Below, in pieces: positions 42,474 to 50,582 of a stretch of DNA of 64,000 nucleotides (positions are counted from its first letter, which is position 1; every line of letters begins with the position of its first letter). The notes under the pieces are model-generated. The model was not told where the DNA came from and searched no databases. It saw only the letters and a program-made list of their open reading frames with translations. A program made the translations under genes and the position numbers. The stretch is from Nocardioides panzhihuensis (GTDB lineage: Bacteria > Actinomycetota > Actinomycetes > Propionibacteriales > Nocardioidaceae), in the NCBI RefSeq assembly GCF_013408335.1, contig NZ_JACBZR010000001.1, positions 2,108,001-2,172,000 on the forward strand, written 5' to 3'.

Positions 42474-42749
42474 TCAGAACGGCGGCTTACCGGTCCCCGA
42501 GAGCCGGAACCGCCCCCACGGGTCGATGTCGGAGAGCCGCCCTTCGGCTTCGCCGTGGGTGGTGCGGACGGTGACGGTCTGGCCGTTGCGTACGCCTTCG
42601 AGGGCTGTGCCGACCCGGCCGTACCAATGGAAGCGGCCGTCGATCGGCTGGAAGGCGCCGCGGAGGGCGACGTCGACCTCCCAGACGCCGTGCTCGGACT
42701 CGAGGCGGGCGTTGCCGTCGTAGAGGTGCTGCGGCTCGTGCGTGCTCAT
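42474..42749 (-). CDS. DUF4873 domain protein
   Basis: 91 residues. The sequence LESEHGVWEVDVALRGAFQP followed by IDGRFHWYGRVG matches DUF4873, a small beta-rich domain found alone or at the end of monooxygenases in actinobacteria. Function unknown. Its ATG overlaps the stop of the upstream TetR gene (ATGA, 42746-42749). Confidence 0.78.
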   Translation of the reverse strand: MSTHEPQHLYDGNARLESEHGVWEVDVALRGAFQPIDGRFHWYGRVGTALEGVRNGQTVTVRTTHGEAEGRLSDIDPWGRFRLSGTGKPPF

Positions 42750-43426
42750 GAACGGCCCTTTCGGAGCGGGGTGACGATCTCGGGTCGGTCCAGGGCGCTC
42801 AGGTCGACGCCGTACTCGGCGGTGGTGCCCGCCAGCGCGTGCCAGACGAGCTCGCTGAGATAGCGGGTGAACGCGGCGCGCGACATGGTGCGTCGCTCGA
42901 GCCACCACTGGCCCGCGGACTCGCCGATCCCGACGAAGCTGTGCGCCCACGGCTCGGCGCCGGCCGCGTCGACTCCGAGGCGGCCGAAGGTGTCGACGAG
43001 CAGGCGCGTGAAGGTCGCAGCGATGAGCTGCTTGCCGTCGGCGAGCGGGTCGGTGCCGCCGGTGTGCTGGCGCACCAGGAGCAGATAGACGTTGGGATGC
43101 TCGGCGATGGTCTCGACGTACGCAGCGACGCCGGCCTCGACCCGCTGGCGGGTCGGCGCGGGAGCGAGCACGGCCTCGACCACGGCGTCGAGGATCTGCC
43201 CCGCCGCCCACATCCCCACCGCGCCGTGCAGCTCGGCCTTGTCAGCGAAGTAGCGGTAGAGCACCGGCTTGCTGACCCCGGCCTCGGCGGCGATGTCGGC
43301 GATCGAGACCTCCGCGCCGGCGGAGTCGACCGCCCGTACGGCGGCGGCGACCAGCTCCGCCCGTCTCGCCTCGCGGTGGGAGTCCCAGCGTGAGGACCGG
43401 CCGTCGTCCTTGACCTTCCGTGTCAT
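42746..43426 (-). CDS. TetR family transcriptional regulator
   Basis: A 226-residue regulator. The N-terminal HTH is VDSAGAEVSIADIAAEAGVS and KPVLYRYFADKAELHGAVG; the rest is helical. Start ATG 43426 is inferred from the MTRKVKDDGRSSRWDSHREARR opening and a TAGAGT box seven bases upstream, rather than further 5' codons. Direct repeats of ACTCTAG 19 bp apart (43434 and 43453) lie in the divergent promoter it shares with the AurF-like gene and may be its operator. It is followed by the DUF4873 gene. Confidence 0.88.
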   Translation of the reverse strand: MTRKVKDDGRSSRWDSHREARRAELVAAAVRAVDSAGAEVSIADIAAEAGVSKPVLYRYFADKAELHGAVGMWAAGQILDAVVEAVLAPAPTRQRVEAGVAAYVETIAEHPNVYLLLVRQHTGGTDPLADGKQLIAATFTRLLVDTFGRLGVDAAGAEPWAHSFVGIGESAGQWWLERRTMSRAAFTRYLSELVWHALAGTTAEYGVDLSALDRPEIVTPLRKGRS

Positions 43427-43509
43427 GTCCTGCACTCTAGCAACTACCCGTAACTCTAGGTAACACATAATTCGGAAGCGCAGCGCTGAGCTGCTCAGTG
43501 GGGAGAAGA

Positions 43510-44397
43510 ATGACCATCGCCGACCCGACCGCCGACCGGCTCCTGCGTTCCACGGCGCGCCAGTCCTACGACCCGGAGGTGGACCTCGACTGGGAGGCCG
43601 CGCCCGTCGAGGGGCTGTGGTGGATGCAGCCCGAGCGCGTCTCCCTCTACGGCACCCCGACCTGGGACCGACTCAGCATCGAGCAGCAGATCGAGCTCTC
43701 CCGGCACGAGGTCGCCAGCATCATGAGCGTCGGCCTGTGGTTCGAGGTGCTGCTGATGCAGCTCCTGCTTCGTGAGGTCTACGGGGCGGATCCGCGCACG
43801 GCACGGACGCAATACGCGTTGACCGAGATCGGCGACGAGACCCGCCACTCAGTGATGTTCGGCCGGGCGATCGCGGCGATGGGGGCACCGGCGTACGGCC
43901 CGCGGCCTGCTGTTCTCCGCGTCGGGAAGCTCGCCCCGCTGCTGCACGGGCCCAGCGTCTTCTCCGCGACCCTGGTCGGCGAGGAGCCGCTCGACCGGTG
44001 GCAGCGAGAGCTGATGAAGGACGAGCGCTGCCAGCCGCTGACCCGCATGGCTTCCCGCATCCACGTCACCGAGGAGGCGCGCCACGTCACCTTCGCCCGG
44101 GAGGAGCTCGCCGCGGCGATGTCGCAGAAGATCGGGCGCACGCAGCTCCGGCTGCACCAGAACCTCACCGCTCGAGCCGCGTATGTGATGGCCCGCTCGC
44201 TGGTCCACCCGGACTGCTACGCGGCCGTCGGCCTCGACCCGATGGAGGCACGCCGCGAGGCGCTCGGCAACGAGCACCACCGCGCCACCCTGGCCTGGAT
44301 GGGCGAGAAGATGATGCCCTACCTCATCGAGCACGGGATGGTCTCGGAGAAGGACCGCAAGATCTGGCGGGCCTCGTTCCTGGTGCCGCGCGACTGA
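43510..44397 (+). CDS. Diiron oxygenase, AurF-like
   Basis: 295 residues, helical, with the carboxylate/histidine ligands of diiron oxygenases: LSRHEVASIM, ALTEIGDETRHSVMFGRAI (ExxH-like) and RIHVTEEARHVTFAREEL (EExRH). This is the signature of the AurF/p-aminobenzoate N-oxygenase family. Members oxidise amines or hydroxylate substrates; in actinobacteria many sit beside TetR and DUF4873 genes, as here. GGGGAG lies just upstream of ATG 43510. Substrate unknown. Confidence 0.85.
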   Translation: MTIADPTADRLLRSTARQSYDPEVDLDWEAAPVEGLWWMQPERVSLYGTPTWDRLSIEQQIELSRHEVASIMSVGLWFEVLLMQLLLREVYGADPRTARTQYALTEIGDETRHSVMFGRAIAAMGAPAYGPRPAVLRVGKLAPLLHGPSVFSATLVGEEPLDRWQRELMKDERCQPLTRMASRIHVTEEARHVTFAREELAAAMSQKIGRTQLRLHQNLTARAAYVMARSLVHPDCYAAVGLDPMEARREALGNEHHRATLAWMGEKMMPYLIEHGMVSEKDRKIWRASFLVPRD

Positions 44398-44406
44398 CGG
44401 GACTCC

Positions 44407-44744
44407 TCAGAGCGCGGCGAGACGGTCGACGATGAGGTCGACCCGCTGCTCGGCGTCCTCCGGCAGCAGCCGCCCCGACCGAGTCAGCGTCGCCACGCCG
44501 TGCAGGGACGCCCAGAACACCTCGGTGAACAGCTCCGGCGCGACGCCATCGCCGGCAACATCGCCCAAAGTCTCCATCAGCGCCGTGAAGGCATCCTTCA
44601 GCGGCTCCGGAGTGTCCTCCTGTGCGTACGCCAGGCCGCCGTCGAGCTGGAACAGAGCGTCGTAGACCGCCGGGTTGCGCTCGGCGAAGTCGAGATAGGC
44701 GCGGGCGAGGGAGGCGACGCGCTCCCTCGGGGTGGTCGCGGCAC
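44407..44744 (-). pseudogene. C-terminal remnant of a TetR regulator
   Basis: The minus strand from about 44744 to the TGA at 44407-44409 reads RERVASLARAYLDFAERNPA, VYDALFQLDGG, then PELFTEVFWASLHGVATLTR and ends RVDLIVDRLAAL. This matches the ligand-binding half of TetR proteins of the WHG type. The DNA-binding half is absent and no start codon fits; upstream sequence is a different gene (DUF389) in another frame. Confidence 0.72.
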
Positions 44745-45068
44745 CGTCAGCCCGATCACGAACCCGATGAGGATGACCGCAGCCGCGGCGCCGATCACCA
44801 GGGCGATGTTGGTCGCCAGCTGTCGGCGATCGGCGAGGACGAGCGCCAGCGCCGTGCCCAGGATCGGTGTCATCAGCGGGGCCACGATCATGGCGCCGAT
44901 GACGGTCGCGGTGGAGTCGGCGACCACGCCGGCGGCGGCGATGACGCCGGCGAGCACGAGCAGCACCCAGAACGCCGTGAGGTTGCGCCGACGGTCGCCC
45001 ACCGTCAGGAACAGACGTTCGGTGATGCGCGCGACGTCAGCCGTCAAAACGGCCAGAGCTCCTGTCAT
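44745..45068 (-). pseudogene. N-terminal remnant of a DUF389 membrane protein
   Basis: From ATG 45068 the frame encodes three membrane segments, with the DUF389 hallmark VIGAMIVAPLMTPILGTALA and LATNIALVIGAAAAVILIGF. At about 44745 the match stops in the middle of a membrane region and the sequence becomes the end of a TetR gene in another frame. The rest of DUF389 is missing. The join looks like a deletion endpoint. Confidence 0.75.
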
Positions 45069-45140
45069 GCACGAAGGATCGGTGGCATACGGCCGCCGCG
45101 GCTCCCCCGGAGCAGGTGAGCTTCAGGGGAGCTTGGTGCG

Positions 45141-46325
45141 TCAGCGGAAGGCGGACTCCCCCGTCAGCGCCTGGCCGATGATGAGCTGGTGGACCTCGCT
45201 GGTGCCTTCGTACGTCAGGACCGACTCGAGGTTGTTGGCGTGGCGCATGATCGGGTACTCGAGAGTCACGCCGGCGGCCGCGAGGATGGTGCGGCACTCG
45301 CGGGCGATCGCGATCGCCTCACGGACGTTGTTGAGCTTGCCGAGCGAGATCTGCTCGGGGCGGAGGGTGCCCTCGTCCTTCAGGCGCCCCAGCTGCAGCG
45401 CGAGGAGCATCGACTTGCCGAGCTCGAGGGTCATGTCGGCGAGCTTGGTCTGGGTGATCTGGTAGCCGGCCAGCGGCTTGTCGTAGATCTCCCGGGAGGC
45501 GGCGTACGCGATGGCTGACTCGAGGCAGTCGCGGGCCGCGCCGACGGCGCCGAAGACGATGCCGAACCGGGCCTCGTTGAGACACGACAGCGGGCCCTTC
45601 AAGCCCCTGACCTCGGGGAACGCGGCGGAGGCCGGGAGGCGTACCTCGTCCAGGACGATCTCGCCGGTGACCGAGGCACGCAGCGACAGCTTCTGCTTGA
45701 TCACCGGTGCGGAGAAGCCAGGGGTGTCGGTGGGGACGACGAAGCCGCGGATCCCCTTGCCGTCGGCCGCCTCGTCGGTCTGGGCCCACACCACCGCGAC
45801 GTCGGCGACCGGTGCGTTGGTGATCCACATCTTGGTGCCGGAGAGAACCCAGTCGCCCGAGGCATCACGCCGGGCGCGCGTGCGCATCCCGGCCGGGTTG
45901 GAGCCGAAGTCGGGCTCGGTCAGCCCGAAGCAGCCGATCGCCTCCCCGGCGGCCATCCGCGGCAGCCACTCCTGCTTCTGCTCCTCGCTCCCCCACTTCC
46001 AGATCGCGAACATCGCCAGTGAGCCCTGCACGGAGACCAGCGAGCGGATCCCGGAGTCGGCCGCCTCGAGCTCCATGCAGGCCAGCCCGTACGCGGTGGC
46101 GCTGGTGCCCGCGCAGCCGTAGCCCTCCAGGTGCATCCCGAGGACGCCCAGCCTGCCGAGCTCGGGGGCGAGCTCACGGACCGGGACCTCACCGGCCTCG
46201 AACCAGTCGGCGAGGTGAGGCTTGACCTCCTTCTCCACGAAGGCCCTCACCGTGTCGCGGATCGCGCGGTCCTCCTCGCCGATGAGGGCCTCGGTGCCGA
46301 ACAGCTCGAGCGGGGTCTGGGGCAT
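45141..46325 (-). CDS. gcdH: Acyl-CoA dehydrogenase, glutaryl-CoA dehydrogenase type
   Basis: A 394-residue flavoenzyme. FAD/substrate motif CFGLTEPDFGSNPAGM is at about residues 125-140, then WVLSGTKMWITNAPVADVAV, and the catalytic glutamate in SVLTYEGTSEVHQLIIG. TYEGT and GTLRPEQISLGK fit glutaryl-CoA dehydrogenases, which convert glutaryl-CoA to crotonyl-CoA plus CO2 in lysine and tryptophan breakdown. The specific assignment among acyl-CoA dehydrogenases is likely, not certain. AAGGAG precedes ATG 46325. Confidence 0.85.
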   Translation of the reverse strand: MPQTPLELFGTEALIGEEDRAIRDTVRAFVEKEVKPHLADWFEAGEVPVRELAPELGRLGVLGMHLEGYGCAGTSATAYGLACMELEAADSGIRSLVSVQGSLAMFAIWKWGSEEQKQEWLPRMAAGEAIGCFGLTEPDFGSNPAGMRTRARRDASGDWVLSGTKMWITNAPVADVAVVWAQTDEAADGKGIRGFVVPTDTPGFSAPVIKQKLSLRASVTGEIVLDEVRLPASAAFPEVRGLKGPLSCLNEARFGIVFGAVGAARDCLESAIAYAASREIYDKPLAGYQITQTKLADMTLELGKSMLLALQLGRLKDEGTLRPEQISLGKLNNVREAIAIARECRTILAAAGVTLEYPIMRHANNLESVLTYEGTSEVHQLIIGQALTGESAFR

Positions 46326-46408
46326 GGGAGTCTCCTTGGGGGGTCGGTCTGGCCGCTGCCGATTGTGTCACCCGTCAGGAGAACGCGTTCGAGCCGTTCG
46401 CCCCAGGC

Positions 46409-48067
46409 TCAGCGCTCGGTACGCTGCCGGTGGCGGAGCTGGGCCAGGTACAGGTTCTTCGGCAGCACCGTCGCGTCCAGGGAGTCGGTGACCGAGCCCA
46501 GCGGCCCGGAGAAGTCGCGCGCGTGGTTGGTCGGTCCGGTGGTCCCGGTGACCCCCACCACGGCGCTGTACGGCGCGTTCTCCTCGATCCGGATGCCGTG
46601 CGAGCGGCCGTTGGTCACCTCGATGTTCCAGTGGGTGAAGCGGGCTCCCCAGTTGGGTCCCGCGTCGCCGGCGCCGCCGGTGTTCCCGTCGTTGTTGATG
46701 GTGATCGCGGTGCGTACCGCGTCGGTGGGGATGAGCTTGTGCGAGTCGAGGGTGCCGTTGGCCATGGTGCCGCCGGCCCACACGTTGCCGGAGGACCATC
46801 CCTCGACGTTGAGACCGTGCTGGGTGGGCCCGGCGATCTCGAAGTCGGCGACGAGGTTGTCGTGGGACTGCACGCGGCACATGAAGGGGTGGTGGCCGCG
46901 GCGCCCTGAGACGCGGGCGCCGACGATGGAGACGTTCTTGGTGGCGACCAGGCCGAAGGCGTTGTCGGCGTGCTCGACGTGGACGTCGCGCGCCCAGCAG
47001 TCGATGGCCGACTGGAAGCACGGCCCGTTGAAGCCGGGCTCGACGTTGTGCTGAGGCGTGGGGACCTCGCGCATCCGCATGGTCAGGCTCTCGATGCCAG
47101 CATTGCGGATCGCCGGTCCCAGGGTCGTCAGCGTCGGTTCCCACTCGGGGCGCAGCTCCACCCGCAGCGGCTGTGCCAGGGTGATCCGGCCATCATGGAC
47201 GGCGGTCACCTCGACCGGCCAGCGGTAGTGCTCGAAGTTGGGCGCGCCGGTCCAGTCGCTGATCTCGGGACGCATCCGTCGGCCTTTGGTCTCCCAGAGA
47301 TAGTCGTCGGCCCCGGAGATGTCCCCGCACAGGTGCTTCAGCAGGCTGTTGTCTGGCAGGTTGCGCAGCGTCAGCAGCACGGTGTCACCGGCGTGCAGCC
47401 CGGTGGTGTCGGCGACCTGGAGCTCGCGGTCGCCGCGGGCGGCCGGAGCGAGGGTGGTCAGCGTCTCGTTGTCCATCCAGCCCTCGTTGCCGACGAAGCC
47501 CGCCTCGCGCAGCGACGCCAGTCGGCGACGTGGCACGAACCAGATCTGACCGCCCATCCAGCTCCACTGGCTGATCGAGCCGCGGCGGTTGAGCATGTAG
47601 CCGTCGTCCAGCGAGTTCTCGCAGTAGATGACGGTCTCCTCGGGGCTCTCCCCGCGGATGACCACCCCGGAGTCGTGCACGGGGATCATTCCGGTGGTGC
47701 GGTAGGTGCCCGCCGGAAGCAGTACGACGCCCCCGCCCGCCGCCCCCGCGGCCGTGACGGCCCGCCGAAGAGCGTCGGTGTCGTCGGCCCGGCCGTCGCC
47801 GCGCGCGCCGTACCGCTTGACGTTGGCGACCACCCGCGGTTGGGGGATTCGTCGGTCCCCGCGGCCGTAGCCGGCGTAGGAGACGTTGGGGATCTGCGGG
47901 TGGGTGTCGGGGGCGGCGAGGTACTCCTGCCACAGTGCGGCGCCGCCCGACGTGGACATCCCCGTCGCGCCGCGCGTCGCCGCCTGGGCTTTGGTGGTGG
48001 GCAGAAGTGCGGCGCCGGCTGTGAGTCCACCGAGGGCGAGCAGGTTGCGGCGGTCGAGGTGGGGCAT
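46409..48067 (-). CDS. Secreted pectate-lyase-superfamily (right-handed beta-helix) protein
   Basis: 552 residues. The N-terminus (RRNLLALGGLTAGAALLP, then AQAATRG) is a Tat-like signal with a twin arginine. Residues about 80-200 match the Pectate_lyase_3 domain: NVKRYGARGDGRADDTDALR, GGGVVLLPAGTYRT, GVVIRGESPEETVIYC. The remainder has the spaced Val/Ile/Asn pattern of a parallel beta-helix. Probably a polysaccharide-active enzyme or binding protein; the substrate is unclear. ATG 48067 follows GAGAGG by seven bases; a longer upstream frame lacks support. Confidence 0.82.
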   Translation of the reverse strand: MPHLDRRNLLALGGLTAGAALLPTTKAQAATRGATGMSTSGGAALWQEYLAAPDTHPQIPNVSYAGYGRGDRRIPQPRVVANVKRYGARGDGRADDTDALRRAVTAAGAAGGGVVLLPAGTYRTTGMIPVHDSGVVIRGESPEETVIYCENSLDDGYMLNRRGSISQWSWMGGQIWFVPRRRLASLREAGFVGNEGWMDNETLTTLAPAARGDRELQVADTTGLHAGDTVLLTLRNLPDNSLLKHLCGDISGADDYLWETKGRRMRPEISDWTGAPNFEHYRWPVEVTAVHDGRITLAQPLRVELRPEWEPTLTTLGPAIRNAGIESLTMRMREVPTPQHNVEPGFNGPCFQSAIDCWARDVHVEHADNAFGLVATKNVSIVGARVSGRRGHHPFMCRVQSHDNLVADFEIAGPTQHGLNVEGWSSGNVWAGGTMANGTLDSHKLIPTDAVRTAITINNDGNTGGAGDAGPNWGARFTHWNIEVTNGRSHGIRIEENAPYSAVVGVTGTTGPTNHARDFSGPLGSVTDSLDATVLPKNLYLAQLRHRQRTER

Positions 48068-48314
48068 GCGGGCGCCTCTCAGAGGTCGGCACCGGCCATC
48101 GCGGCGCCGTGGGATCGGACGGTCGGAGGCTATGGCTGTGACGTACCTCACGCAATGCCGTTCGCGGGCCGGAGTCGGCTCAACAGGGCTCTGACGAGCA
48201 TCGGTTCCACTTGGGCATGGAGCGATACCCGTCCTCGATTGAACCGTTCGCCTCACCGCTCCGTAGTACGGGTGAGTGCCGGCATCGGGTCGGCCTCCAG
48301 CGAGAGGAAACGGC

Positions 48315-48986
48315 GTGCGGACACGTACGAAAGCAGCAATCGGGGCCGGTGCGGCAGTCGTCGTGGTCGGAGGCGTCGTGGCGATCTTCGGGCCCGGCTG
48401 GTACGCCGACCGGGCCGAGGACGCGGCTGCGGACGAGCCCAGCCTCAGCGCGTCGGCGGCGCCCGCTGACGAAGCCGACAGCACCGGAACCTGGACCGTC
48501 TCGGACGGCTCCTACGCCGGCTACCGCCTCGACGAGGTGCTCCGGGGCGAGGACGTCACCGTCACCGGTCGAACCGAGGACGTGACCGGCGATGTCACCG
48601 TCGCCGACGGCGAGGTCACCGAGGCGAGCATCGAGGTGAAGGTCGCCACGATCGCCACCGACTCCGAGAACCGTGACGGCTACTTCCGCGAGAACGCGAT
48701 CGAGGCCGACCAGTTCCCGACCGCCACGTTCGAGCTGACCGAGCCCGCCGCCCTCGAGGAGGGTGCGACCGAGGTCGAGCTGGTCGGCGACCTCACCGTC
48801 CACGGCGAGACGAGGCCGGTGACCGTGGACGCCGAGGTCGGCGGCGACGGTGCCAGCGCCCTCCAGGTCGTCGGCAGCGTGCCGGTCACCTTCGCAGACT
48901 TCGGCATCGAGGCCCCGAACCTCGGCTTCGTGAGCGTCGAGGACACCGGCAGCATCGAGTTCTCGCTCGAGCTGGTCAAGGGCTGA
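48315..48986 (+). CDS. YceI family protein with N-terminal membrane anchor
   Basis: 223 residues. One N-terminal membrane segment (AAIGAGAAVVVVGGVVAIFG) is followed by a low-complexity linker and a YceI lipocalin-like domain: TWTVSDGSYAGYRLDEVL, NRDGYFRENAIEADQFPTAT, GDLTVHGETRPVTVD, DFGIEAPNLGFVSVEDTG. YceI domains bind isoprenoid-type lipids. Start GTG 48315 has GAGAGG seven bases upstream. It ends 40 bp before the ECF sigma gene and may share its transcript. Confidence 0.88.
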   Translation: MRTRTKAAIGAGAAVVVVGGVVAIFGPGWYADRAEDAAADEPSLSASAAPADEADSTGTWTVSDGSYAGYRLDEVLRGEDVTVTGRTEDVTGDVTVADGEVTEASIEVKVATIATDSENRDGYFRENAIEADQFPTATFELTEPAALEEGATEVELVGDLTVHGETRPVTVDAEVGGDGASALQVVGSVPVTFADFGIEAPNLGFVSVEDTGSIEFSLELVKG

Positions 48987-49026
48987 ACCGGGACTCTGGG
49001 ATCCTGGGTTCGTGCGAGGAGACGAC

Positions 49027-49545
49027 ATGGGTGCGGAGGACGAGCTGCTCGTAGCGGTGCACGACGCCCATTCGGAGGCTCTCTACCGCTACGTCGTACG
49101 CCGCACCGGCGACGCCGAGGAGGCACGCGACGTGGTGCAGGAGACGCTGCTGCGCGCCTGGCGCAATCCGGCTGTGCTGCAGCGTCCCGACGACGGCGTC
49201 CGCGCCTGGCTGTTCACCACCGCCCGCAACCTGGTCATCGACGACCTGCGCAGCGCGCGCCGGAAGCGGGAGTACGCCGCGGAGTCCTTGCCCGAGCAGA
49301 GCCGGACCGACCAGGCCGAGGCCGACCAGACCCAGGCGGTGCTCGACTCCTGGATCGTCGCCGACGCCCTGCTCGCGCTCTCCTCCGACCATCGTGCGGT
49401 GGTGGTCGGGGCCTACTACGGCGGCCGGTCGGTCGCGGAGCTCGCCACCGAGCTCGACATCCCACCCGGCACCGTCAAGTCTCGGCTGCACTACGGCCTG
49501 CGAGCCCTGCGTCTCGCCCTGCAAGAGAAGGGGGTCACCTCATGA
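49027..49545 (+). CDS. ECF RNA polymerase sigma factor (SigK/SigL-like)
   Basis: 172 residues. Region 2 is EALYRYVVRRTGDAEEARDV with VQETLLRAWRNP, then WLFTTARNLVIDDLRSARRK; region 4 is LLALSSDHRAVVVGAYYGGR and SVAELATELDIPPGTVKSRL. The pairing with a downstream RskA-type anti-sigma supports regulation by membrane sequestration. ATG 49027 is chosen because GAGGAG (49016-49021) is five bases upstream; a GTG at 49012 is the alternative. The stop overlaps the first of two tandem 80-bp units. Confidence 0.9.
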   Translation: MGAEDELLVAVHDAHSEALYRYVVRRTGDAEEARDVVQETLLRAWRNPAVLQRPDDGVRAWLFTTARNLVIDDLRSARRKREYAAESLPEQSRTDQAEADQTQAVLDSWIVADALLALSSDHRAVVVGAYYGGRSVAELATELDIPPGTVKSRLHYGLRALRLALQEKGVTS

Positions 49546-49701
49546 GTGAGCGCCAGCGAACGACCATAGGATTCGGGCCGCCACGTCCGTACTATCGCGC
49601 TTGCGCTACGGAGGTGGCGGCATGAGTGAGCGCCAGCGAACGACCATGGGATTCGGGCCGCCACGTCCGTACTATTGCGCTTGCGCTACGGAGGTGGCGG
49701 C
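49542..49701 (+). repeat. Two tandem 80-bp units between sigma and anti-sigma genes
   Basis: Units 49542-49621 and 49622-49701 differ at two positions (ATA/ATG and ATC/ATT). Each starts with the ATG of a 27-codon frame (MSERQRTT...; 49542-49625 and 49622-49705) and ends with GGAGGTGGCGGC just before the next ATG. The result is sigma stop, mini-ORF 1, mini-ORF 2 and anti-sigma start linked by three ATGA overlaps. Within each unit GCCGCCACGTCCGTA pairs with TACGGAGGTGGCGGC (15 bp, one mismatch), burying the ribosome-binding site in a hairpin with a 15-base loop. Confidence 0.88.
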
Positions 49702-50475
49702 ATGAACGACGACCTGGACGCCTCGACACACGAGACGTTCGCCGACTGGGACGCCTCCTACGTGCTCGGAGCGCTGAGCCCGAGCGACCGGCGGGCCTAC
49801 GAACGGCACCTGACCGGCTGTGGCGTGTGCCGCGACGCCGTCGCCGAGCTCGCCGGGATGCCCGGACTGCTCGGGGCGCTCTCGCGCGGGGAGGCCGAGG
49901 AGCTGCTCGAGGACCCCACCGCAGAGGTCGCGGCGCCGCCGCTGGCTGACCTGGCCGGAGCCGTACGCAGGTCACGACGGCGTCGCCGGGCGTTCGCCGT
50001 CGCGGCCGCGGCCGTGCTCCTCGCCAGTGGCACGGCCATCGGTGGACTGCTGCTCGACGGTGACGAGACCCGCCAGCCGACCGCCGGCCCCTCGGCCTCG
50101 GCAACGCCTTCGGGCTCTGCCGGCGCTAACGTACGCACCGTCGACCTGCGACCGGTGGGCAGCGTGGACATGTGGGCTCAGCTCGTGGTCACCCCGACTT
50201 CGTGGGGCACCAAGCTCAACTGGAGCTGCCACTACCCACCCAAGCCGGGGCAGAGCCCGCCGGCGCGGTCGGACTATCAGGATGAGCCGGTGACGTACGA
50301 CCTGGTCCTGGTCGGCCGGGACGGCTCGCGCACGGTCGCCGGGTCGTGGACCTGGTCGGGCGGAGAGACGCTCGGGCTGGACGCCTCCTCCGCGGTGCCG
50401 ATCGCCGATGTCGAGCGGGTCGAGATCACCCTCGTCGGCGAGGACACCGCGGTCGCGGCGGCGTCGTTGACCTGA
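49702..50475 (+). CDS. Anti-sigma factor, RskA-like, with N-terminal zinc-binding (ZAS) domain
   Basis: 257 residues. The N-terminal part has YVLGALSPSDRRAYERHLTGCGVCRDAVAEL, in which HxxxCxxC (His-Leu-Thr-Gly-Cys-Gly-Val-Cys) is the ZAS zinc motif. A single membrane span (AFAVAAAAVLLASGTAIGGL, about residues 95-115) is followed by an extracytoplasmic RskA domain (VDMWAQLVVTPTSWGTKLNW). It would hold the upstream sigma factor at the membrane until a signal triggers proteolysis. Start ATG 49702 is positioned by the second GGAGGTGG. Confidence 0.88.
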   Translation: MNDDLDASTHETFADWDASYVLGALSPSDRRAYERHLTGCGVCRDAVAELAGMPGLLGALSRGEAEELLEDPTAEVAAPPLADLAGAVRRSRRRRRAFAVAAAAVLLASGTAIGGLLLDGDETRQPTAGPSASATPSGSAGANVRTVDLRPVGSVDMWAQLVVTPTSWGTKLNWSCHYPPKPGQSPPARSDYQDEPVTYDLVLVGRDGSRTVAGSWTWSGGETLGLDASSAVPIADVERVEITLVGEDTAVAAASLT

Positions 50476-50582
50476 GCGCGGCCGGCCGCCGGCCCGTCGC
50501 GTTCTTGCGATAGGCCGAAATGCCTACAGAACATGGCCGCGCGACAGACGCGCCATGAGCGCCGGACCGCGAGGCTGGCGAC

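Noticed and set aside
46409..48484. A longer version of the pectate-lyase-fold protein starting near 48484
   Set aside because: The added N-terminus is low-complexity, runs over the promoter region, and would bury the Tat-like signal; ATG 48067 has a ribosome-binding site.
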